64,000 nucleotides of DNA, taken from SAR86 cluster bacterium AG-422-O05 (GTDB lineage Bacteria; Pseudomonadota; Gammaproteobacteria; Magnimaribacterales; D2472). Of the stretch, positions 53,417-64,000 are shown one piece after another (position 1 is the stretch's first letter; each line of letters begins with the position of its first letter). The stretch is taken from NCBI GenBank assembly GCA_003213495.1, contig QCMW01000001.1, forward strand, positions 186,001-250,000, written 5' to 3'. Position numbers and translations under genes: made by a program. The notes beneath the pieces are model-generated. The model saw nothing but the letters and a program-made list of their open reading frames with translations, was not told the origin of the DNA and did no database searches.

Positions 53417-53441
53417 AAAGGGTCCATATGGGCCCTTTTTT
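53417..53441 (+). terminator. Terminator after the ZnuD-like receptor
   Basis: AAAGGGTCC and GGGCCCTTT form a 9-pair stem with one G-U pair and an ATAT loop, followed by six T. It lies 20 bases after the receptor stop. Confidence 0.92.
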
Positions 53442-53466
53442 AATTGATTTGAACTAAAATCTATTG

Positions 53467-54942
53467 ATGAGTGATTTAGATTTTTGCATTAATCAAGCTA
53501 TTCAAGAAAATGATATTCCATACAAATGGAATGAGAATATTAATCAAGAACTTGATGCTATTCAGTCTAACTTTAAAAAGAGTCGTGAGGATTTAACAAA
53601 AATTCCATTTGTAACTATTGATGGTAAGGATGCTAAAGATTTTGATGATGCTGTTTATTGCTCAAAAGAAGATTATGGTTTTAATCTTAAAGTTGCAATT
53701 GCAGATGTAGCAGAAATTGTAGAACTAGAAACAGAAATTGACAAAGAAGCTTTCAAAAGAGGAACTTCCATTTACTTTCCACAAAAAGTTATTCCAATGC
53801 TGCCTGAGAAAATTTCTAATAATATTTGTTCTCTAATTCCAAATGAAAAGAGAAACGTACTTGTTTGTAATATTCAATTCGATGATGAAGGAATCATACA
53901 ATCCTATAATTTTTCAGAAAGTATTATCTGCTCTCATAAAAGATTGACTTATGATGAAGTAGATAATTTTAAAGATAATGCAGCGGTATTTACTTCACTA
54001 GAATCACTTAAGTTACTCACAAAAAAACGTCTCAAAAAAAGATTTGATAGATTTGCTCTGGATATTGAAACGAATGAACCAATATTAATTTTGAATGAGG
54101 ATGGCGAATTATCTGATCTTTTAACATCTAAAAGATTATATGCTCATCAAATGATTGAAGAATCAATGATTTCTGCAAATATTTGCGCTGCTAGATTTAT
54201 GAAGGAGCACTATGGCTTTGGAGTATATAGAGTGCACGAGGAGCCTGATTACCTTAAAGTAGATGCTTTGAAAAAATTTTTTTCTATGAAAGGATTGCCT
54301 TCAAACAAGCCTGTGAAAAAATTAGAGCTAATTAATTCATTCATTCGATACGCTAACAAAAATGAAGACAGTAAATTGTTTAATGTGTTGATTCTTCAAT
54401 CGCTTAAAAGAGCGTATTACTCAACAAAGGAAATTGGTCATTTTGGTCTGCAACTTGAAAAATATTCACACTTTACCTCACCAATAAGAAGATATCCTGA
54501 CCTTATAACCCATAGATTAATAAAAAATATCTTGAATGAAAATAAACATGCTCATAATCAGGAAAATTATGAATCTGACTTAGATGTTTTATCTTCACTA
54601 GAAAAAAGAGCAGAAATTGCATCAAGACAAGTAATGCAACAGTTAATATGCTTTCATTTAAAAAAATTTATTGGTGATGAATTTTCATCAACTGTCGTTG
54701 GTGTTACAGAGTTTGGTTTGTTTTCTGAAATTAGTAATTATTTTATTTCAGGATTAATACATGTTTCGGACTTAGGCAATGATAGATATATCCTTAATAA
54801 TGACTCAAATGCACTTGTTGGCAAGAGGACTGGTAAAACATATAAAATCGGTCAGAATATAAAGGTTAAATTAGTAAATGTGATACCTGAGGAAAGAAAA
54901 TTAGTCTTAGTACCAGTTAAAAATGACAAAAAATACAAATAA
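53467..54942 (+). CDS. rnr: RNase II/RNase R family exoribonuclease lacking N-terminal domains
   Basis: 491 residues from ATG 53467 (a TTG one codon earlier is also in frame). The RNB domain begins almost at once: PFVTIDGKDAKDFDDAVY carries the catalytic aspartates Asp52, Asp58, Asp60 and Asp61, and HFTSPIRRYPDLITHR is the second core motif. One S1 domain (about 395-485) closes the protein. E. coli RNase R has 813 residues; the helix-turn-helix and both cold-shock domains are absent here, and the terminator of the previous gene leaves no room for them. Gene order rnr-rlmB is as in E. coli, with a 20-base overlap with rlmB. It degrades RNA 3' to 5'. Confidence 0.88.
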   Translation: MSDLDFCINQAIQENDIPYKWNENINQELDAIQSNFKKSREDLTKIPFVTIDGKDAKDFDDAVYCSKEDYGFNLKVAIADVAEIVELETEIDKEAFKRGTSIYFPQKVIPMLPEKISNNICSLIPNEKRNVLVCNIQFDDEGIIQSYNFSESIICSHKRLTYDEVDNFKDNAAVFTSLESLKLLTKKRLKKRFDRFALDIETNEPILILNEDGELSDLLTSKRLYAHQMIEESMISANICAARFMKEHYGFGVYRVHEEPDYLKVDALKKFFSMKGLPSNKPVKKLELINSFIRYANKNEDSKLFNVLILQSLKRAYYSTKEIGHFGLQLEKYSHFTSPIRRYPDLITHRLIKNILNENKHAHNQENYESDLDVLSSLEKRAEIASRQVMQQLICFHLKKFIGDEFSSTVVGVTEFGLFSEISNYFISGLIHVSDLGNDRYILNNDSNALVGKRTGKTYKIGQNIKVKLVNVIPEERKLVLVPVKNDKKYK

Positions 54943-55639
54943 GAGATATGGCTTTCATAGTATTGAAAGCATAATAAATAATAATCCTCATACTATAAAA
55001 AAGCTCTTTATACCCTCTTCCAGAGATGACAAGAGAATTCATCAACTAATATCTTTGGCAGAAAAATTTGAAATCAAATATGAAATATCAAATAAACTGA
55101 AAAAAGATCCTGAAGCAATAGTTGCTAACAGTGAAATAAGTAGTTTTAAAGATCTAAAAGTATTTATTGAAGATTCTCCTAATCAAAATCTTTCAATACT
55201 TATTTTGGATAATATTATTGATCCAAGAAATCTTGGTTCATGCATAAGGTCAGCGGCAGTATATGAAATAGATGCTTTGATTATCAATAAACATCATTGT
55301 GCTCCATTAAATGAAGTTGCGCATAACGTCTCTGCTGGAGGGGCAGAATTAATAAATATTTTTCATGTTTCAAATCTTATTAATTGCCTTAAATATCTTA
55401 GGAAATCCAATATTGATATTTATGGTCTAAGTGAGCATGCGCAAAAAATTTATACTTCATGTAATTTCACCAATTCTTCTGCAGTAATTATGGGCTCGGA
55501 AGAATCTGGCATGAGACAGAAAACCTCTGAAAGCTGTAACGAACTTATAAAGCTTAACTTAAATAAAAAATTTAAAAGCTTTAATGTTTCTGTAGCAACT
55601 GGGATAATACTTTCAGAAATATCAAGACAGCGTGGGTAA
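54923..55639 (+). CDS. rlmB: 23S rRNA (guanosine-2'-O-)-methyltransferase RlmB
   Basis: 238 residues of the SpoU family. A short N-terminal substrate-binding domain (RYGFHSIESIINNNPHTIKKLFI) precedes the trefoil-knot methyltransferase domain with LDNIIDPRNLGSCIRSA, IMGSEESGMR and the final LNKKFKSFNVSVATGIILSEISRQR. RlmB methylates G2251 in the P loop of 23S rRNA. Overlaps the RNase gene by 20 bases. Confidence 0.93.
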   Translation: MTKNTNKRYGFHSIESIINNNPHTIKKLFIPSSRDDKRIHQLISLAEKFEIKYEISNKLKKDPEAIVANSEISSFKDLKVFIEDSPNQNLSILILDNIIDPRNLGSCIRSAAVYEIDALIINKHHCAPLNEVAHNVSAGGAELINIFHVSNLINCLKYLRKSNIDIYGLSEHAQKIYTSCNFTNSSAVIMGSEESGMRQKTSESCNELIKLNLNKKFKSFNVSVATGIILSEISRQRG

Positions 55640-55667
55640 GTGATAGAATATATTTCAAAAAATAAAC

Positions 55668-56585
55668 ATGTTAAAACAAAGAACGCTTAGAAATTCAATA
55701 AAGGCAGTAGGAATTGGTCTTCACACTGGTAAAAATATAAACATGGAATTAATTCCATCTGAAGTTAATACTGGCATTAATTTTATTAGAACAGACGTAG
55801 ATGAAAATCTTGTTATACCAGCAATAGCTGAAAATGTTGGAGATACAAGCCTATCAACTGCATTAGTAAAGGATGACGTTAAGATCTCAACAATAGAACA
55901 CTTGCTTTCTGCAATTGCAGGACTGGGAGTTGATAATTGTCTGATTAAAGTCGATGGACCAGAAGTACCAATAATGGATGGTAGCTCGAGCCCTTTTGTC
56001 TTCTTGATTCAATCTGCTGGACTAGAGGATCAAGATGCACTAAAAAAATTCATCAAGGTTAAAAAAGAGGTTACGGTCACAAGAGATGACGCATATGCAA
56101 CCATCAAACCATTTGATGGATTTAAAGTGTCTTTTAAAGTTTCTTTTGATCATCCTGTACATAAAAAATTACCTTCTGAATCAATAATTGATTTTTCATC
56201 AACATCTTTTGTAAAAGAAGTTTGTAGAGCTAGAACATTTGGATCAATGAGTGAAAAAGAATTATTGCAGTCTAGAAACCTTGCCTTAGGAGCAAGTGTT
56301 TCTAATGCAATTGTATTTGGCGAGGATGAAATACTTAACGATGAAGGTTTAAGATTTAATGATGAAATAGTAAAACACAAAATGCTAGATGCAATTGGTG
56401 ACTTGTATCTTCTTGGTGGAAATTTAATTGGTGAATTCTCAGGTTATAAATCTGGGCACGAGCTTAATAATAAATTACTAAGAAAAATAATTGAAGACGA
56501 TGATGCATATGAGACTGTTAAATTTGAAAATTCGGAAAATGCCCCAATTTCTTATGTAAGGCCACCATTTGGGGATATTGAATAA
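55668..56585 (+). CDS. lpxC: UDP-3-O-acyl-N-acetylglucosamine deacetylase LpxC
   Basis: 305 residues, E. coli length. Zinc ligands His78 (STIEHLLSA), His237 and Asp241 ([17 protein letters not shown]), catalytic Glu77 and general-acid His264 ([10 protein letters not shown]). It performs the committed step of lipid A synthesis, so the cell has an LPS outer membrane. It lies immediately before secA (35 bases), the E. coli order, but without secM between them. The C-terminus is acidic and ends PPFGDIE, unlike the hydrophobic FtsH degradation tag of E. coli. Confidence 0.97.
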   Translation: MLKQRTLRNSIKAVGIGLHTGKNINMELIPSEVNTGINFIRTDVDENLVIPAIAENVGDTSLSTALVKDDVKISTIEHLLSAIAGLGVDNCLIKVDGPEVPIMDGSSSPFVFLIQSAGLEDQDALKKFIKVKKEVTVTRDDAYATIKPFDGFKVSFKVSFDHPVHKKLPSESIIDFSSTSFVKEVCRARTFGSMSEKELLQSRNLALGASVSNAIVFGEDEILNDEGLRFNDEIVKHKMLDAIGDLYLLGGNLIGEFSGYKSGHELNNKLLRKIIEDDDAYETVKFENSENAPISYVRPPFGDIE

Positions 56586-56620
56586 GTGATTAATATTTAA
56601 TTACTTTAATAATTTTAAAA

Positions 56621-59344
56621 ATGCTTAATTTATTTTCAAACATCTTTGGATCTTCAAACGATAGAATCCTAAAAAAAATGATGGTGCATGTAAATGCAGC
56701 AAATCAATTAGAAGAAGAATTGTCAAACAAGCCGGATGACTATTTTCAAGATCTCAAAACAGAATTAAAAACAATCTATCATAACAATGATAAGGATATC
56801 TACTCCATTCTCCCTTTTGCTTTTGCAGCAGTAAGAGAAGCTAGTAAAAGGACTTTAGGTCTGAGACATTTTGACTCTCAAATGCTTGGTGGTATATCTC
56901 TTTCTGAGGGTAATATCGCTGAAATGAAAACTGGTGAGGGAAAAACACTTGTAGCTACACTGCCAGCTTATTTAAATTCGGTTATTGGAAATAAAGCAAT
57001 TTTGGTTACTGTTAATGACTATCTTGCCAAAAGAGATGCCGAATGGATGAGACCAATATATGAATTCTTAGGCTTGTCTGTTGGTGTTGTGAATTCAAAT
57101 CAAGTTATTCAAGAAAAAATTTCTTCATACAAATGTGACGTCATTTATGCAACAAATAACGAACTTGGTTTTGATTATCTAAGAGATAATATGGCTCATC
57201 GAGTTGAAGATAGAGTGCAATGTTCGCTTGATTTTGCAATTGTAGATGAGGTTGATTCAATATTAATTGATGAAGCAAGAACACCGTTAATCATTTCAGG
57301 TCCTTCTTCAGAAAGTTCAGACTTGTATAGAAAGATAAGAAAATTTATACCTAAATTAAAAAAACAACTAAGAGAGGGTACTGAAGAGGAGCCATTAGAT
57401 GATGATGAAAAAGGTCATTACTTGATTGATGAGAAAAATAGAAGTGTTGAGCTTACTGATGATGGTTATATTCTTGTTGAGGAGCTTCTTGAAGAATCTG
57501 AATTATTAGGAGATTCTGAGGGTTTATATTCTGTTTCAAATCTTAAAATAATGAAATTTGTTCAGGCCACTCTGAGAGCACATTATTTATTTCAAAAAAA
57601 TGTTCACTACTTAGTAAGAAATAACGAAGTTCTTTTGATTGATGAGCACACGGGTAGGACTATGCCGGGAAGAAGAATGAGTGAAGGAGTTCATCAAGCT
57701 TTGGAATGTAAAGAGAATGTTCCAATTCAAAGAGAATCACAAACACTGGCTTCAACAACATTTCAAAACTTCTTTAGATTATTTAATAACTTGTCAGGAA
57801 TGACTGGAACAGCTGATACAGAAGCAGTCGAATTTAATCAAATATATGGGCTGGATGTCATTATTATACCTACGAATGTTCCAATGATAAGAAAGGACCA
57901 TAATGATTTAGTCTTTTTAACTAAAACAGCAAAATATAAGGCGCTTGTTGAGCAAATAGAAACATTAAGAAAAAATAAGGCGCCAATATTAGTTGGAACT
58001 GTTTCTGTTGAGTCTTCAGAAGAAGTATCAGAATTTCTTAAAGCAAAAAAGATACCTCATCAAATCTTAAATGCAAAACATCACGAAAAAGAAGCCGAGG
58101 TTATAGCAAATGCTGGCAAGCCAAGTATGGTGACTATTGCTACAAATATGGCTGGAAGAGGAACAGATATTGTCTTGGGTGGTAAGAAAGAAGATCAGTC
58201 TGAAGAAGAATGGAAAGAAAATAACGAAACAGTGTTAAGTGCAGGCGGCCTTCATATTCTTGGGACCGAAAGACATGAATCTCGAAGAATTGATAATCAA
58301 TTAAGAGGAAGATCTGGTAGACAAGGCGATCCTGGATATTCAAGGTTTTTTCTTTCATTAGAAGACGATCTTTTAAGATTATTTATTTCTGATAATAGAA
58401 GAGACTTATTTGAAAGAATCGGTATGGGTGATGACCATATCGAACATAAAATGCTGTCACGGGGTATAGAAAATGCTCAAAAAAGAATTGAAAGTAGAAA
58501 TTTTGATGCAAGAAAAAATCTTCTTGAATACGATGATGTATCAAATGATCAAAGACAAGCTATCTACTCTCTTAGAAACCAATTATTAGAAGAGGATGAA
58601 ATCAGTGAGACGATTAATGAAATGATAACTTTTGAGTTTAAAAGAATCACAAATCAATATATACCGCTTGAATCTGTTGAGTCGCAATGGAAAGCAAAAG
58701 ATTTTGAGAATTTCCTTTCTGAAAATTATGATCTTAAAACTAATATAGCTGCAATTATAAATGATGATAAGTCTCTTATTCCAGAAACAATTACTGACCT
58801 AATTACTGAAAAAGCGCATAGCATGTATAAAGAAAAGTATGAATCTCTTGGAGATAACAGGCTCATGCTTGAGAAAGAAATCATGCTTCAGGTTTTAGAT
58901 GTTCACTGGAAAGAACATCTTGCTGAGATCGATCATCTAAGAGGTAGTATAGGTTTAAGAGCATACGCACAAAAAAATCCAAAAAATGAATTTAAACAAG
59001 AAGCATACTCCATGTTTGAGATGATGCTGGATGAGATTGATTCAGAAACTGTAAGAATTCTATTTTCAATTCAATTTGCTAATGAAGAAGTTATGGAAAA
59101 CTTAAAACAACCCAAACAAGAAGAAGTTGTTTTAGAAAAACCTGAAGCTATAAACGAAGATTTGCAAAGCAATCAGCCTGCCCCTACTTCAGAAGAAAAA
59201 CAAAATCCTCAAACAGTTACTAGAGATGAGCCAAAATATGGAAGAAATGAGATTGTAAAAATTACCAACGGTCAAGAGACTAAAGAATTAAAATACAAAA
59301 AGGCTTTATCTTTAATTGAAAGCGGTGGGTGGAAGATAATATAA
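56621..59344 (+). CDS. secA: Preprotein translocase ATPase SecA
   Basis: 907 residues. Walker A MKTGEGKTLVATLPAYL near 105, DEVDSILIDEARTPLIISG near 208, the PPXD, helicase motor 2 (NMAGRGTDIVLGG; QLRGRSGRQGDPG) and helical scaffold (MLQVLDVHWKEHLAEIDHLRGSIGLRAYAQKNP) are all present. After a Glu/Pro/Gln-rich linker the protein ends PKYGRNEIVKITNGQE and KELKYKKALSLIESGGWKI, in place of the usual CPCGSGKKYKQCH zinc-binding tail, so no Cys ligands for zinc or SecB docking are present. Partners secY and secE are in this window. Confidence 0.97.
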   Translation: MLNLFSNIFGSSNDRILKKMMVHVNAANQLEEELSNKPDDYFQDLKTELKTIYHNNDKDIYSILPFAFAAVREASKRTLGLRHFDSQMLGGISLSEGNIAEMKTGEGKTLVATLPAYLNSVIGNKAILVTVNDYLAKRDAEWMRPIYEFLGLSVGVVNSNQVIQEKISSYKCDVIYATNNELGFDYLRDNMAHRVEDRVQCSLDFAIVDEVDSILIDEARTPLIISGPSSESSDLYRKIRKFIPKLKKQLREGTEEEPLDDDEKGHYLIDEKNRSVELTDDGYILVEELLEESELLGDSEGLYSVSNLKIMKFVQATLRAHYLFQKNVHYLVRNNEVLLIDEHTGRTMPGRRMSEGVHQALECKENVPIQRESQTLASTTFQNFFRLFNNLSGMTGTADTEAVEFNQIYGLDVIIIPTNVPMIRKDHNDLVFLTKTAKYKALVEQIETLRKNKAPILVGTVSVESSEEVSEFLKAKKIPHQILNAKHHEKEAEVIANAGKPSMVTIATNMAGRGTDIVLGGKKEDQSEEEWKENNETVLSAGGLHILGTERHESRRIDNQLRGRSGRQGDPGYSRFFLSLEDDLLRLFISDNRRDLFERIGMGDDHIEHKMLSRGIENAQKRIESRNFDARKNLLEYDDVSNDQRQAIYSLRNQLLEEDEISETINEMITFEFKRITNQYIPLESVESQWKAKDFENFLSENYDLKTNIAAIINDDKSLIPETITDLITEKAHSMYKEKYESLGDNRLMLEKEIMLQVLDVHWKEHLAEIDHLRGSIGLRAYAQKNPKNEFKQEAYSMFEMMLDEIDSETVRILFSIQFANEEVMENLKQPKQEEVVLEKPEAINEDLQSNQPAPTSEEKQNPQTVTRDEPKYGRNEIVKITNGQETKELKYKKALSLIESGGWKII

Positions 59345-59351
59345 ATTATTT

Positions 59352-59516
59352 TTAATCTTCGTAAAAATCCTCAGATTTTACTGGTCTTGATATAACGTTT
59401 TCTTCATTTGCCCAAGAACCAAAATCTATCAGTTTACATTTGGCTGAACAGAACGGCCTATGCTCATTACTCTTATCTGTAGATGTGGGCTTATTACACC
59501 TGGGGCATTTATTCAT
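59352..59516 (-). CDS. yacG: DNA gyrase inhibitor YacG
   Basis: A 54-residue zinc protein reading MNKCPRCNKP..HRPFCSAKCKLIDFGSWANEE. Cys4, Cys7, Cys23 and Cys27 form the CX2C..CX3C zinc site and PFCS..C..IDFG.W is the family signature. YacG binds GyrB and blocks DNA binding. It starts 8 bases inside the end of coaE and converges on secA with 7 bases between stops. In E. coli yacG, zapD and coaE sit in this same neighbourhood. Confidence 0.93.
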   Translation of the reverse strand: MNKCPRCNKPTSTDKSNEHRPFCSAKCKLIDFGSWANEENVISRPVKSEDFYED

Positions 59517-60105
59517 TTATATTTATACCAAGCAGTTTTTGATGAGTTTTTGTAACTTCTTTTTTTAAATCTTCAAGTGAATCATTATTCATAATTATTA
59601 TATCTGCAATTGAGTTTCTCTCTTGTCTTGATGCTTGCGCCTTCATAATATTAATTATGTTATCAGTAGATTTTTTATCTCTTTTGCTCGCTCTGTTTAT
59701 TTGCATTTTTTCTTCACAATCTACAACAACTATTTTGTCATAAAAACTTTCTGATTTTGTTTCAAAAATAAGAGGTACCATTATAATTTTATATATGCTT
59801 TTGGAATTCTCAATAAATTCTAAAATTTGTTCTCTAACTAATGGGTGAATAATTGATTCTAAAAGAGTTTTCTTCTCTTCATCTTTAAATATTTCTGACC
59901 TTAATAAACTTCGATTAATTTTATTATTAATATCAAGAAACTCTTTACCGAAAGCGTCTAAAAATTTATCTTTTGCCTCTAAGTTTTCATCTAAGATGTT
60001 TTTAGAAACTTCATCCGCATCAATTACATCTATTCCAAGTTCAATAAAAAATTTAGCAGCTGAGGATTTTCCAGATCCTATTCCGCCTGTAAGTCCAACT
60101 ATCAT
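59509..60105 (-). CDS. coaE: Dephospho-CoA kinase CoaE
   Basis: 198 residues (E. coli 206). P-loop GLTGGIGSGKSS at 4-15, DADEVSK near 30, and HPLVREQ and LIFET of the CoA-binding lid. It phosphorylates the 3'-hydroxyl of dephospho-CoA, the last step of coenzyme A synthesis. Downstream of the rRNA operon terminator and overlapping yacG. Confidence 0.96.
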   Translation of the reverse strand: MIVGLTGGIGSGKSSAAKFFIELGIDVIDADEVSKNILDENLEAKDKFLDAFGKEFLDINNKINRSLLRSEIFKDEEKKTLLESIIHPLVREQILEFIENSKSIYKIIMVPLIFETKSESFYDKIVVVDCEEKMQINRASKRDKKSTDNIINIMKAQASRQERNSIADIIIMNNDSLEDLKKEVTKTHQKLLGININE

Positions 60106-60127
60106 TCCTTAATTATATCTTAGCCAT

Positions 60128-60161
60128 AAAAAAAGGCCCTTAGTATTTACTACTAAGAGCC
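60128..60161 (-). terminator. Terminator of the rRNA operon
   Basis: On the minus strand GGCTCTTAGTA and TACTAAGGGCC form an 11-pair stem with one G-U pair and a 5-base loop, followed by seven T. It starts 12 bases after the 5S 3' end. Confidence 0.92.
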
Positions 60162-60173
60162 TAGAATAAAAAA

Positions 60174-60291
60174 GCCTGACGATTTCCTACTCTCACACAG
60201 GGAGACCCTGCACTACCATTGGCGTTAACTCGTTTCACTTCTGAGTTCGAAATGGGATCAGGTGGTACCAAGTTGCTATTGTCATCAGGCA
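60174..60291 (-). rRNA. 5S ribosomal RNA
   Basis: About 118 nt, minus strand, with ends TGCCTGA and TCAGGC pairing as helix I, and the conserved CCGAACTCAGAAGTGAAAC equivalent (TTTCGAACTCAGAAGTGAAA) and GGTAGTG..GTCTCCC segments. Ends are judged from the helix and may be off by one or two bases. Confidence 0.95.
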
Positions 60292-60357
60292 AACTGGTAT
60301 GTAACTTTACAATCACTGAAATTAATGAAAATTCATGAGAACCTTCTTAAGGTTACA

Positions 60358-63240
<2,883 letters not shown>

Positions 63241-63423
63241 TATAACCTTAAAAAGGTTATTTAACATTTTGAGAGTACTTAATAAAATATTAACTACTTT
63301 TTAATTTGCAGTGATCTCATGTATACAAAATGTATACACTAGAAAATTACATACCATTTATTTTACAGAACTTAATCTTAAACATTTGATTACTCGTGTG
63401 GGCGTTGAAAACACATTTTTCGT
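63241..63423 (-). other. 16S-23S internal transcribed spacer without tRNA genes
   Basis: A spacer of about 183 bases, AT-rich, with no tRNA-Ile or tRNA-Ala and no other tRNA-like fold. It holds the 5' arm of the 23S processing stem next to a small hairpin (AACCTT-AAA-AAGGTT) and two copies of ATGTATAC about 14 bases apart. Confidence 0.85.

Positions 63424-64000
<577 letters not shown>

Overview
The window looks like a chromosomal segment of an AT-rich, tightly packed, free-living Gram-negative gammaproteobacterium. Support comes from the paired fabA/fabB route, lpxC, TonB-dependent receptors, a tmRNA tag close to that of E. coli, and gammaproteobacterial gene orders (smpB-ssrA, rplU-rpmA-obgE next to ispB, rnr-rlmB, lpxC-secA-yacG-coaE, tRNA-Tyr/tRNA-Thr-tuf). 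Very short intergenic gaps, stop codons shared between convergent genes, a tRNA-free rRNA spacer and TonB receptors as the main accessory genes fit streamlined marine lineages such as SAR86. That assignment is an inference; the partial 16S gene could settle it.

Layout. Positions 1-5.9 kb: a partial sodium:neurotransmitter-type symporter and a small membrane protein; smpB and tmRNA; a COG0523 metallochaperone GTPase whose promoter carries a Zur-like palindrome; and a divergent TonB-dependent receptor with its terminator. Positions 5.9-15.8 kb: housekeeping genes (rpsT, obgE, rpmA, rplU, ispB, fabA, fabB, an old-yellow-enzyme oxidoreductase, a crotonase, ssb, uvrA). Positions 15.8-45.2 kb: one unbroken minus-strand run of the translation/transcription super-cluster. 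In transcription order this is tRNA-Tyr, tRNA-Thr, tuf, tRNA-Trp, secE, nusG, rplK, rplA, rplJ, rplL, rpoB, rpoC, rpsL, rpsG, fusA, then the complete S10, spc and alpha operons to rplQ. Promoters with good -35/-10 boxes are visible upstream of tRNA-Tyr, rpsL and rpsJ, and an L10-type leader precedes rplJ.

Positions 45.3-53.4 kb are more accessory: a biotin ligase without the repressor domain, msrA, tRNA-Thr(TGT), two tiny membrane ORFs, a tandem amidohydrolase pair of which one has lost its metal ligands, an iron-type alcohol dehydrogenase, and a probable zinc uptake locus (a small exported His/Cys protein plus a ZnuD-like receptor with four His/Asp/Glu-rich stretches). Positions 53.4-60.1 kb: an N-terminally short RNase R, rlmB, lpxC, secA with an unusual tail, yacG and coaE. 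Positions 60.1-64 kb: an rRNA operon read on the minus strand (partial 16S, 23S, 5S, terminator).

Most of the window is core machinery. I did not find a clearly new multi-gene system. The best leads are the two zinc-related loci, the degenerate amidohydrolase partner, the short RNase R, the SecA tail and the small ORFs after tRNA-Thr.
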